Source: DATFFO01 sp963772815
Lineage (GTDB): Bacteria > Actinomycetota > Acidimicrobiia > Spongiisociales > ZC4RG35
Length of the DNA stretch: 64,000 nucleotides
Reading direction: 5' to 3'
Assembly: GCA_963772815.1 (NCBI GenBank)
Contig: CAVYYV010000004.1
Span: forward strand, 682,001-746,000
Under the pieces are notes generated by a model, which was not told the origin of the DNA, did no database searches, and was given only the letters and a program-made list of their open reading frames with translations. The translations under genes and the position numbers were made by a program. The stretch's first letter is position 1. Each line of letters opens with the position of its first letter. Shown here piece by piece: positions 8,589 to 15,799 of this stretch.

Positions 8589-9134
8589 CTACGGTACAAA
8601 TGTTTCGGCCGGCGACCGTGACATTTCACCAGACGATTCATCTAACGTGAATGTGTAACTCACAATATGACGGCCTTCGTCGGCAAGAATCGCCGTCCCA
8701 ACCTGAAGGAGACCGTCGGACTCAGCGGGAGTACCAATGGTGAGTACGATTCTGCCAGGTCGAAGTTTCATCAAGCCGTCGACTACAGCATCGGGATCGT
8801 CAAAGAACTTGACCTGAGTTTCCGGCTCGAGGGCGGCCCGAATCATCTCCTTCGTCGCGTCGGGCAGTACATCGGCTTGGTCGTTCGGAGCGAGGTCCAG
8901 GACATCGGGGCTCATATGCGAGCGAATAAAGATGGTCCCCTCTGTCGCAAGGCCGGCTTCTGCAACTGTCTCTGTGACGGCACGGGCTAGCCAGGCTTCT
9001 TTGCTGGTTCCGGACGTCGTCTCTTTCTGTTCACAACTGGCGATGAATAGCAAGAGACCGGCAGCCGTGAGGAGAAAGACTTGCTGACGAAGACCAACTG
9101 GCCTCGAAATAGCTTTCGTTATCCCTCCTGCCAA
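8589..9134 (-). CDS. Putative lipoprotein, element cargo
   Basis: The 181-residue product starts at TTG and overlaps the upstream gene by 16 bases. A hydrophobic segment ending in a lipobox (LLLFIASC, cysteine near residue 34) predicts a lipoprotein anchored on the outer face of the membrane. The remainder is acidic and soluble, with no cysteines after the lipidated one and no recognised motif. It is the third gene of a reverse-strand set of exported proteins (metzincin-like protease, 9119-9781 protein, this protein). Confidence 0.7.
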   Translation of the reverse strand: MAGGITKAISRPVGLRQQVFLLTAAGLLLFIASCEQKETTSGTSKEAWLARAVTETVAEAGLATEGTIFIRSHMSPDVLDLAPNDQADVLPDATKEMIRAALEPETQVKFFDDPDAVVDGLMKLRPGRIVLTIGTPAESDGLLQVGTAILADEGRHIVSYTFTLDESSGEMSRSPAETFVP

Positions 9135-9781
9135 GAGTCGAGAAGCGTTTGCAGGTCTCGGAGACTGATCACCAAGTTGGTATCCCCGTTCGTATCGACC
9201 GGGATTCCACCCGCCTCGACCGTCCGCAGTTGAAGCGAACGAGCAGCGACGAATTGCTCGCCTGTCTCTGGCGACGCTTTCACGTCAAAGACACCAGCGT
9301 CGCCCGCCAGCGGCACGAAGTACTCGGCAAGGACGGTAATCCCTGGGGCCGTCACAGAGTCCCGAGCCTTTAGGAACAGCACGACCTCTTGACCCTCACG
9401 TAGGGGCGAGGCGTCGGGCGACACCACTGCGGCATCGTCGAGCGTCGCAATTGTGATTGAGGGTCGGGCCAGCTGGCCCACCATGACATCCGAGGTGTTG
9501 AACTGCACGAAGGCCGTGGGGATACCGGGTATCTTCTCACCGCTCTCGGGATCGATCTCCGGATCACCTCCTCGGTCAGTTTCGCGAGCTATGACAGGTC
9601 CGACATGACCGCGAACGATAAGGTCAGAGTTCGCTCCCAATTCTTGGATGGATTCGTAGGGCTCGACCACAAAATCAAGTGTCTGTCGGCGTGTGGGTAG
9701 CGCTGCTCCTACCGCGACGGTAAGCGCTCCGACGATCGCTACCACGAGAAACGAGGTAGGAATCATCTTGGATTGATGCAC
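9119..9781 (-). CDS. Exported protein of unknown function, element cargo
   Basis: The 220-residue protein has an N-terminal hydrophobic segment (SFLVVAIVGALTVAVGAAL) that acts as a signal peptide or anchor. An extracellular domain follows, with the segment ELGANSDLIVRGHVG, and the C-terminus ends DTNGDTNLVISLRDLQTLLD. The alternating hydrophobic pattern suggests a beta-rich fold. It lies between a secreted protease and a lipoprotein, with short gaps. I do not recognise a named family; a surface or accessory role is inferred only from the signal and neighbours. Confidence 0.7.
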   Translation of the reverse strand: MHQSKMIPTSFLVVAIVGALTVAVGAALPTRRQTLDFVVEPYESIQELGANSDLIVRGHVGPVIARETDRGGDPEIDPESGEKIPGIPTAFVQFNTSDVMVGQLARPSITIATLDDAAVVSPDASPLREGQEVVLFLKARDSVTAPGITVLAEYFVPLAGDAGVFDVKASPETGEQFVAARSLQLRTVEAGGIPVDTNGDTNLVISLRDLQTLLDSWQEG

Positions 9782-9848
9782 AGTCCCGATCCTTCCTCAA
9801 GACGATGCTTACCGAAGCTGCCGATCTCCAAAGGGAAGAAGTAAGAAA

Positions 9849-10421
9849 TCAATAGATATCGTTGACAGCGTCGACGTCGGGTGGGTAGGGAGCAGCCGAA
9901 GTGCCACAATTCGAATAGGCCCACACTGCGGTTGGGTTCATGACGGTAATTAGTCCGCTTAGACAGGTCAGGAACGATTGGTGAGCTAAGCCGTATGCGT
10001 GACCAAGCTCATGCGTCGCTATGAGCCGTCGGCCAGTGGCCGAGTAGCCGGTCATTTTGGACACATCGTATCTAATTGACACGACATCGTTTGTCCAGTT
10101 TCCCCCGGTGCAGCTGCCACCCGTGACCGCCACTCCGTCAAAGGCATACTCGCCATCATAGACTTTGATCTCAGGATCAGAACCCGTCGTGGATGCAAAC
10201 GATCCGGCGGCTGCCGATGAATTCCACCGTCCGGCGCCTGAACTGTGCGCTGTGATCTGTTGCGATTCGACCGAGTAGTATCGGTACTGAATCGTTGGAT
10301 TTGAGCCAGGGAATTTGCAGCCGGACGCTGGAGGATTGGCCAAGGCAGGAATCGAACCTACAACTGTTGCGATAATCACAGCCAAGATAACCCCAGCATG
10401 ACCATAGCGGCTAACATTCAT
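9849..10421 (-). CDS. Secreted metzincin-like zinc protease
   Basis: The chosen start gives a typical signal peptide (MNVSRYGHAGVILAVIIATV, cleavage probably after ALA). The catalytic motif H-E-X2-H-X2-G-X2-H is present as HELGHAYGLAH, with a downstream Met-turn in ITVMNPTAVW. These are the hallmarks of metzincins such as matrixin-type peptidases. Five cysteines could form disulfides. An upstream in-frame ATG at 10487 would add 22 residues and spoil the signal peptide. It is the most upstream gene of the reverse-strand cargo group. Confidence 0.8.
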   Translation of the reverse strand: MNVSRYGHAGVILAVIIATVVGSIPALANPPASGCKFPGSNPTIQYRYYSVESQQITAHSSGAGRWNSSAAAGSFASTTGSDPEIKVYDGEYAFDGVAVTGGSCTGGNWTNDVVSIRYDVSKMTGYSATGRRLIATHELGHAYGLAHQSFLTCLSGLITVMNPTAVWAYSNCGTSAAPYPPDVDAVNDIY

Positions 10422-10650
10422 CAACAGGCGTTTGCCGGGCGCAGCCTTAGGGAGAGTTGAGGAGAAGTCGCTCAATCGTTGGCCCATGGCTTGATCAGGA
10501 TATCTGAAGACCCATCCGCTGTCAATGCATTGTAGAGTTTTTGTCGGACAAGTGTGGGAGGTTGTGAGTTAGGGCGTTCTGATCAGGTAAACACGTGAGG
10601 CGGGTAAGGGCACCGTGCGTGACGGCGTCGGTGGGCCAAGCCGGGCGCGC

Positions 10651-10800
10651 CTAGCGGCACAGGTGCTCGAGGTCGATGACAGACGCCCGGGTGGGGAAGA
10701 TCCCGACTACGTCGGTGCGGCGCCGTATTCCCGGTTGAGCCGCTCCTGGTTGGGATCGGACCGAAGGAGGTCCGATGCTTCGCATAGATTCCACGCAAAG
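10651..10800 (-). mobile_element. IS256-family transposase C-terminal fragment
   Basis: On the reverse strand one frame reads RSDPNQERLNRE and the neighbouring frame continues IRRRTDVVGIFPTRASVIDL to a stop at 10651. Together they match the conserved NPQERLNRE-RRTDVVGIFPNR block near the C-terminus of IS256-type transposases, with one frameshift between. No N-terminal part or terminal inverted repeats are visible. The surrounding stretch 10488-10937 has no complete gene and otherwise holds only the promoter space of the two divergent cargo groups. Confidence 0.65.
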
Positions 10801-10937
10801 TGTTCCCATGCTGGTGGCGCGCCACAAGGAGCGGTCAATATCACGGCAAAGGACCTTCGACCCTAGCCAGCGTAGCTATCGAGACCCCACGGTGATAAAT
10901 GGAGGTTCAGAGGAGTTAGAGATGAGATATCAACCTG

Positions 10938-11552
10938 ATGACGCGAAGTTTGGTCGGCACAGTTGCGATCGCCGCTCTGATCGCCGTTCCCCTAGCTGCT
11001 GCAGCCTATACCTTCAGCGTGGCGATGTACTCGAGCTACGACGGTCCCCCGCATTTCGTATTCGAGCGGGAGAGCAGCCTCTACAGCGGCGGCGACACGG
11101 GCACGATTGGAGGGGAACTACGGGTGTTTGTCACTGTCGACGGTGACCGGTGGCGGCTTCGCATGCGGGCGGGTTCTGGCACGGTTAAGAACGACTGCAC
11201 AACCAATGCCGGTTGGACACCTCTGGGGGACTTCGACGTAGACAACTGGTGGGGCACTTCCAACCCTAAAGATTGGGGAAGCATACGAGGGGTTGCGTGG
11301 AAGATTTCCAACATGGTTTGCCATAGCGGAAGTGTGACCCGCACTGCCTTGTACATCCACAGCGAGATGGATGACGCCGACCTGTTGGACTGGGACGATC
11401 CCAATCAGCCCGAGAACGAACGGTGGGATGGTAACAACGATTACCTGTCTGCGGGCTGCATAAAGGTGCACCCGTACGACATCCTCCAGACTTGGGACTG
11501 GTTCGCCGCCTCCATCCAAAAGAGCAGCTCGTACGGGGAAGTCGTGGCGTGA
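10938..11552 (+). CDS. Secreted L,D-transpeptidase-like (YkuD-type) protein
   Basis: The 204-residue protein begins with a signal peptide (SLVGTVAIAALIAVPLAAAA). The middle segment AGWTPLGDFDV matches the TP-X-G-X-F strand of YkuD domains. ALYIHSE and later LSAGCIKVHPYDILQTW correspond to the IHG ... S-X-G-C-[IV]-[RK] catalytic motif, whose cysteine is near residue 179. Such enzymes cross-link or cleave peptidoglycan peptides outside the membrane. The usual HG after IH is HS here, so activity or substrate may differ. Its stop overlaps the GTG start of the ankyrin lipoprotein, which implies coupled synthesis. Confidence 0.65.
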   Translation: MTRSLVGTVAIAALIAVPLAAAAYTFSVAMYSSYDGPPHFVFERESSLYSGGDTGTIGGELRVFVTVDGDRWRLRMRAGSGTVKNDCTTNAGWTPLGDFDVDNWWGTSNPKDWGSIRGVAWKISNMVCHSGSVTRTALYIHSEMDDADLLDWDDPNQPENERWDGNNDYLSAGCIKVHPYDILQTWDWFAASIQKSSSYGEVVA

Positions 11553-12428
11553 GACGTATCTTGCTCCTCGTTGGGCTGGTGCTGGTGGTGAGTTGCACCC
11601 AGACGGGCGGATCGAAACCGGCGACCACGGCCAACGCCATAGAGGCGCCGACGGCGACGAGTGTAACTCCTTCGACCAATACCAGCGTCTCCGTCGCAGG
11701 TTGCTCCTTCTTCGCTCCGCAACGGATCGATGAGTCTCGCCTGGACGACCTCGAGTTCCGCCAGTCGCATCCCGTGATGGCGGCAGCCGCGGAGGGGGAT
11801 CTGAGAGGTATGGACGTGCTGCTGGCCTCGGGAGCAGACCCTGACGAGAACGATGAGCGGGACGGGCTCAATGCGCTGACAGTGGCGGCCCGGTCGGGTT
11901 GCGTTGAGACGATGCAGGAACTGGTGGAGGCCGGTGCGTCGTTGCGGCCATCCGGATACGCGGGCCCGCTGGTGGGCGCAGTGCAGAGCTTCAACCCAAA
12001 AGCGGTGCAGTATCTGCTTGAAGCCGGAGCCGACCCGAACTGGGTGAGCGACGCTCCCAACTCGGAGCAACCGACAGCCTTGTGGATGGCCGCTAGCTGG
12101 GGCCTGGTCGACATCATGGAGAAGCTGGTGGACGCCGGCGCTGATATCGACCGACCAAATCGGCTTGGGGAGACCCCCGTATTTGCGGCTGCGGCGTCCG
12201 TGGGCGAAACCACTGTGGCGTTGAAGTGGCTCTTGGCCCACGGCGCCGCTGCCGACAACAGAGCGCTGATTGCTGCCGCCATGGACGGGCGAATGGAGAG
12301 AGTGCGGGTCCTGGTTGAGGCAGGTGCCGACCCCACGTTTGAAGGATCCTCGGGTCTCAACGCGATTGAGGTTGCACGCATGGAAGGGCACGAGGATATC
12401 GCGCTATTTGGAAGGAGAGGAGGAGTGA
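11549..12428 (+). CDS. Ankyrin-repeat lipoprotein (frameshift near its end)
   Basis: The GTG start overlaps the preceding stop (GTGA). A lipobox (LVLVVSC) follows a short hydrophobic segment. Six ankyrin-type repeats then run from about residue 80 to 290, with repeated LLASGADP, LVEAGAS, LLEAGADP and LVDAGAD cores. Near 12403 the natural end seems to shift frame and finish RYLEGEEE at 12428; read literally the frame continues into the next gene and ends at 13063. As a surface-anchored binding protein produced with a peptidoglycan enzyme it could be a partner or protector of that enzyme, but this is inference. Confidence 0.7.
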
Positions 12429-12430
12429 TT

Positions 12431-13241
12431 ATGAGAAGCAATAGGCGTTGGTTACGAATCGGAGTGGTGGTACTGGCGGGCATGGTGGCAGTAGCGGCGG
12501 CGACCGTCTCCGGCCTGCAAAAGGCAGCTCTGAACCAGGCGGTGGAAGACAATCAGTATATGGCCAAAATTATGGACCAGGAGAACCTCATCTCGGAGTG
12601 TATGGCCGACCGTGGCTTCGAGTATGTTGCCTGGGTCAACCCGTATGAGGATCCGGGAGGGAGAGTAGACGCCGACAAGCGGGCGTTGTTCGAGGATAAC
12701 CCCAACGAGGCCATCGTCGCCGACTTCACCGAGGCCAAGTACGAATCGTACGAGGAGGCGCTCTGGGGCCCCCGGGCAGACCAGGTGGGAGACCTCAGTC
12801 CGCTCAACGGGGGGTGCGTTTCCTGGGCGTTCGAACAGGTGTACGGGGCACCGCCGGAGGAGGTGGTGGCCCAACAGGACGCCAAGCTCTCCAAGATTGA
12901 CCAAGCTATATCCAACGACCCCCGCATTGCCGCCGCCGAGCAGGACTGGGCCAAATGCATGAAAGACGAAGGCTATCAGGTGGACACCAGGACCGCCTTC
13001 TTCAATGAACTCTGGCAAGAAGAGGACCAGTTGGTCGCGGCAAGCCACCAATGCGGGCGTTGATGATCCCACTGACCTTCCCGCCTGGGTTGACTTTGCG
13101 CGACGTCGGGACGCCAGCCTTGCACAGGAGGACGAGTGCGCCAAGGAATACTATTGGCCGGTGGAAGAGCGGGTTACCCAAGAGTACGTCGACGAATTCT
13201 GGAACCAACCCACCGACACTAACCCCAGTGGGATGCGCTAA
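12431..13241 (+). CDS. Exported or membrane-anchored protein of unknown function (frameshifted)
   Basis: An ATG at 12431 follows GGAGAGGAGGAG and begins MRSNRRWLRIGVVVLAGMVA, a basic region plus a hydrophobic anchor or signal. The extracellular part has paired cysteines in ISECMADRGFEYV and WAKCMKDEGYQV, a recurring CM-X3-G[FY]-X-[YV] pattern. The frame stops at 13063, but protein-like sequence resumes in the next frame (DPTDLPAWVDFARR) and ends at 13241. One base is therefore probably missing or added near 13030. No enzymatic motif is recognised. Confidence 0.6.
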
Positions 13242-13299
13242 GCCCCTGCAAAACGCGGGCCGCTTGCCAAACAGCTGCTGTCTCACGGTCTGGGACCTC

Positions 13300-13452
13300 A
13301 TGGGTCGCCCCGGCCTGTCGAGGGCACAGACCTATCGCAAGATTCCCGAACTTGAGAGGGAGGGCATCTTAATCAAGATCAAGCGCGGCCAATGGATACC
13401 GCCAGACCGGTCGTCGCAAAATACACATCGCAGTTGGTCTTATAGGCACTAG
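13300..13452 (+). CDS. Short winged-helix-like fragment
   Basis: The 50-residue frame reads SRAQTYRKIPELEREGILIK then RGQWIPP, which looks like the recognition helix and wing of a small DNA-binding domain. There is no good ribosome-binding site and the end looks unnatural, so it may be a remnant of a regulator. Confidence 0.3.
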   Translation: MGRPGLSRAQTYRKIPELEREGILIKIKRGQWIPPDRSSQNTHRSWSYRH

Positions 13453-14188
13453 TCCACGGTCCCCACGAGCCCTCGACGTGTTGAGTTTTCACTCGCCACT
13501 TCGCGACATCATTTGAGGGATCGCAGGTCCCGCTCGCAATGCCGCCTTTAAAAACATGTGGGTTCTGCGCGTTGAGGTGGGACGGCCCTTCGATACTCGG
13601 TCATGGTGATGTTGCCATGCCGGGGGTGAGGAGGAGTGCTCTGGCGGCGAAATGCCCATGAGTATGAAGCTCGTCTTTGGTCGGGGCTTCTTCTGTAATG
13701 AGGTCAGCATTTGCTCAAGCCTCCTGTCTTGGACTTTCCACATACAACCCCGCAGCCAGCTGCGTTGGTTTATTGCTTCAAACGTACCCGTGCCAGCACT
13801 TGATGGTGTGGAAAAATGATTCGTATTTTCGCGCTCTGCTCACAGGTGCTCGAGTACGATGGTGATCGTCCAAGGGGGGCGGTCCAACAGACATCGATGC
13901 ACGGTGCCTCGGGCTAGGGAATGGGCCAGCCTCCGCTTCGTGGTCGACGAGCACCCTCCCCGTTGAAACACATGGGCCCTCCGTCCGGTACGGACTACCG
14001 ACCGTCGTCGGATCGTCGAACAAGGGGCCTATCACGGCGTTGGCGCCTATTTGGCGCCTATCGATCCGGAACCAGGTGACACAGGGCGGACCTGCGGACC
14101 ACCGTCCGATACCCATAACCTCAGGTCAGCCCCGGTTTTGACTGGCAGGTCATCAGGACCCGACACGGGGCGTCAGCACCCTTCATGA
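13453..14188. other. Right end of the element, no convincing gene
   Basis: Neither strand gives a frame with natural composition, a start with a ribosome-binding site, or a known motif. The only clear structure is the 20-bp arm-type repeat at 14041-14060. A transfer origin could lie in this non-coding region, but I see no nick-site sequence that I can name. Confidence 0.5.
14041..14060. repeat. Right arm-type repeat of the element
   Basis: This is an exact copy, in the same orientation, of the 20-bp repeat at 2596-2615, made of two TGGCGCCTA units separated by TT. It lies 128 bases inside the right att site. Confidence 0.65.
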
Positions 14189-14232
14189 ACTGGGGGTCAA
14201 GAGGTCGCCGGTTCGAATCCGGCCGGCCCGAC
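14189..14232 (+). repeat. Right attachment site (attR), displaced 3' half of tRNA-Pro
   Basis: This copy keeps half of the anticodon arm, a complete T arm and the 3' acceptor strand but has no 5' half. Its T stem is GCCGG/CCGGC compared with GTGGG/CCCGC in the intact tRNA. The three differences keep every T-stem pair, so both copies come from functional tRNAs. It is the original chromosomal end displaced by insertion. Confidence 0.85.
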
Positions 14233-14279
14233 AAAGCAAACCGGCGGGGGTCGGCGTTGCCGGCCGCTACCGTGACCGA

Positions 14280-14843
14280 ATGGCGCATGTGGAGGTCATC
14301 AGGCCCGAAGATGCCGAGGGATTGCTGGCCCGCGTCTACCGCCAGCGCATTGCATCGGCGGGCCGCCTGTGGAACATCGTCTCCGTCCAGTGCCAGAACC
14401 CCGAGACCCTGCGCCAGTCCATGGCGCTGTATGGGGCTTCCATGTTCTGCGAGTCTGCCTTGGGACGGGCCCGGCGGGAGATGATCGCCGTCGTAACCTC
14501 CCAGGCCAATGAGTGCCACTACTGAATACGCGCCCACCTCCACGACCTCCGGGCTGAGGTCGCTGACGACGAATTCGTCGATCGGTTCGCCGCCGACTGG
14601 CGAACCTGCGGGCTGGATGAGGCAACCCTTGCCCTGCTGGAATTCTCCGAGTCTCTGACAGGTGCCCCGGCCACGATCGGGCCTGCCGACATCCAACTGC
14701 TGAGAGACGCGGGCTGGGACGATCGAGCCATAACCGATGCAGTCCAGGTCTGCGCCTACTTCAACTACATCAACCGCATCGCCGAAGGCCTGGGAGTCGA
14801 CCCGGAGTCATGGCTGGACGACGTGGGCAGGCCCAGCCCCTGA
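14280..14843 (+). CDS. AhpD-family peroxidase-like selenoprotein (in-frame TGA = Sec82)
   Basis: The frame opened by ATG at 14280 meets TGA at 14523-14525 and then continues without interruption to TGA at 14841-14843, giving 187 residues. The AhpD/carboxymuconolactone-decarboxylase signature E-X11-C-X2-C-X3-H fits exactly with Glu67, Cys79, TGA at codon 82 and His86 (NECHY-U-IRAH). The TGA replaces the second, peroxidatic cysteine. Sequence after the TGA (DLRAEVADDEFVDRF and on to AYFNYINRIAEGLG) is normal family-like protein. A SECIS-type hairpin lies 15-40 bases downstream of the TGA. The predicted role is thiol/selenol-dependent peroxide reduction in the cytoplasm. A nonsense mutation at exactly this codon is the alternative. 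Confidence 0.8.
14541..14565 (+). promoter_or_regulatory. Bacterial SECIS-like hairpin downstream of the in-frame TGA
   Basis: GACCTC (14544-14549) pairs perfectly with GAGGTC (14556-14561) around a six-base loop CGGGCT. The stem extends by C14543-G14562 and, past a bulged C14563, by A14542-T14564 and C14541-G14565. The apical loop starts 24 bases after the TGA, within the spacing known for bacterial SECIS elements, and has G in its second position as required. It would bind SelB carrying Sec-tRNA. Confidence 0.65.
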
Positions 14844-14899
14844 GAGAGATCAGCGTCGCGATACCATTCTCGACAGCAACTCGCCTAGCATCTCGATCC

Positions 14900-15799
14900 G
14901 TGTCAGCGATCGACATCCGGGGTCTGGTCAAGACATACCAGAACACCGAGGCCGTGGCAGGAATCGATCTCTCCATCGAGGCTGGTCAGGTCTTCGCCTT
15001 GCTGGGTCCCAACGGGGCCGGCAAGACCACCACCGTCGAGATACTCGAAGGCCACCGCACCCCCACCGCGGGCGAGGTCTCTGTGCTGGGGATGAATCCC
15101 CAGCACGATGGACGGGCCTACCGAGAGCGCATCGGCATCGTGCTCCAGGAGACAGCCGTCGAGCGTGAGCTCACGGTGACGGAAGCCCTCGGCTACTACG
15201 GCGCCCTCTACCCGCACCATCGGTCCCCCGGCGAGCTCATCGAGCTGGTTGGGCTGGAGGAGAAGGCCCGGGCGCGTATCAAGACGCTGTCGGGAGGCCA
15301 GCAGAGGCGCCTTGAACTGGCCCTGGGCCTGGTGGGCGATCCGGAGTTGATCTTCATGGATGAGCCCACGACCGGTTTCGATCCCTCCGCCCGTCGCCAG
15401 GCGTGGTCGATAGTCGAGAACCTCTCCACTCTGGGCAAGACGATTCTGTTGACCACCCACTACATGGACGAGGCTCAGTTCCTGGCCGATCGGATCGCTG
15501 TGATGAGCAAGGGCAAGATCGTCGCCCAGGGCGCCCCGGACACTCTGGGCGGACGCTCCGATGCCGAGCCCGTGATCCGATTCAGCCTTCCGAGCGGAGC
15601 CGATCTGTCCGACATCCCCGTCCAGGCGTCGAGGGTGTCCAATGGATTCCTCGAGCTGCGTACCTCGGCACCCACCGAGACCTTGAACCGGCTCACTTCC
15701 TGGGCGCTAAAGCAGGGCATGGAACTCGAGAGCCTGACCGTGTCCAGGCCGTCCCTCGAGGACGTCTATCTGCAGCTCACCGGTGATTCCGATGAGTGA
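14900..15799 (+). CDS. ABC-2 type exporter, ATP-binding protein
   Basis: The 299-residue ATPase has Walker A GPNGAGKTT (about residue 40), a Q-loop in IGIVLQET, the signature LSGGQQRR, Walker B LIFMDEPTTG and the switch His in LLTTHYMDEA. A C-terminal extension is typical of drug or polyketide exporter ATPases. I chose the GTG at 14900; an upstream in-frame ATG at 14810 would overlap the end of the selenoprotein gene and adds unrelated sequence. It overlaps the permease gene by eight bases and the two form one transporter. Confidence 0.9.
   Translation: MSAIDIRGLVKTYQNTEAVAGIDLSIEAGQVFALLGPNGAGKTTTVEILEGHRTPTAGEVSVLGMNPQHDGRAYRERIGIVLQETAVERELTVTEALGYYGALYPHHRSPGELIELVGLEEKARARIKTLSGGQQRRLELALGLVGDPELIFMDEPTTGFDPSARRQAWSIVENLSTLGKTILLTTHYMDEAQFLADRIAVMSKGKIVAQGAPDTLGGRSDAEPVIRFSLPSGADLSDIPVQASRVSNGFLELRTSAPTETLNRLTSWALKQGMELESLTVSRPSLEDVYLQLTGDSDE

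Larger units (their letters stand above)
2491..14232. mobile_element. tRNA-Pro-integrated mobilizable element, about 11.7 kb
   Basis: The element is bounded by the 44-bp att repeats. It carries a tyrosine integrase next to the left end, a divergent XRE regulator and excisionase-like gene, a MobF relaxase pseudogene, and secreted-protein cargo. A 20-bp repeat with tandem TGGCGCCTA units lies just inside each end. No FtsK/TraB-type translocase, coupling protein, type IV secretion gene or replication initiator is visible. It therefore looks like a mobilizable or formerly conjugative element of actinobacterial type, now decayed. Frameshifts are concentrated here compared with flanking core DNA. 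Confidence 0.85.

Noticed and set aside
10583..10825. 80-residue reverse frame as a real gene
   Set aside because: The readable homology (IS256 motifs) lies in the other two frames; this frame is an artefact of the fragment.
13778..14116. 112-residue reverse frame at the right end of the element
   Set aside because: Composition is random and it runs across the arm-type repeat with no start signal.
14236..14279. Terminator after the displaced tRNA half
   Set aside because: Only a five-pair stem with a long loop can be drawn and no T run is present.
14523..14525. The AhpD gene as a simple pseudogene ending at TGA
   Set aside because: The stop is exactly at a catalytic cysteine codon, the rest of the frame is intact and a SECIS-like hairpin follows; chance nonsense mutation is less likely, though not excluded.
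14121..14696. 191-residue reverse frame across attR and the selenoprotein gene
   Set aside because: It contains the same antisense-tRNA translation and is antisense to the AhpD-family gene; no ribosome-binding site.
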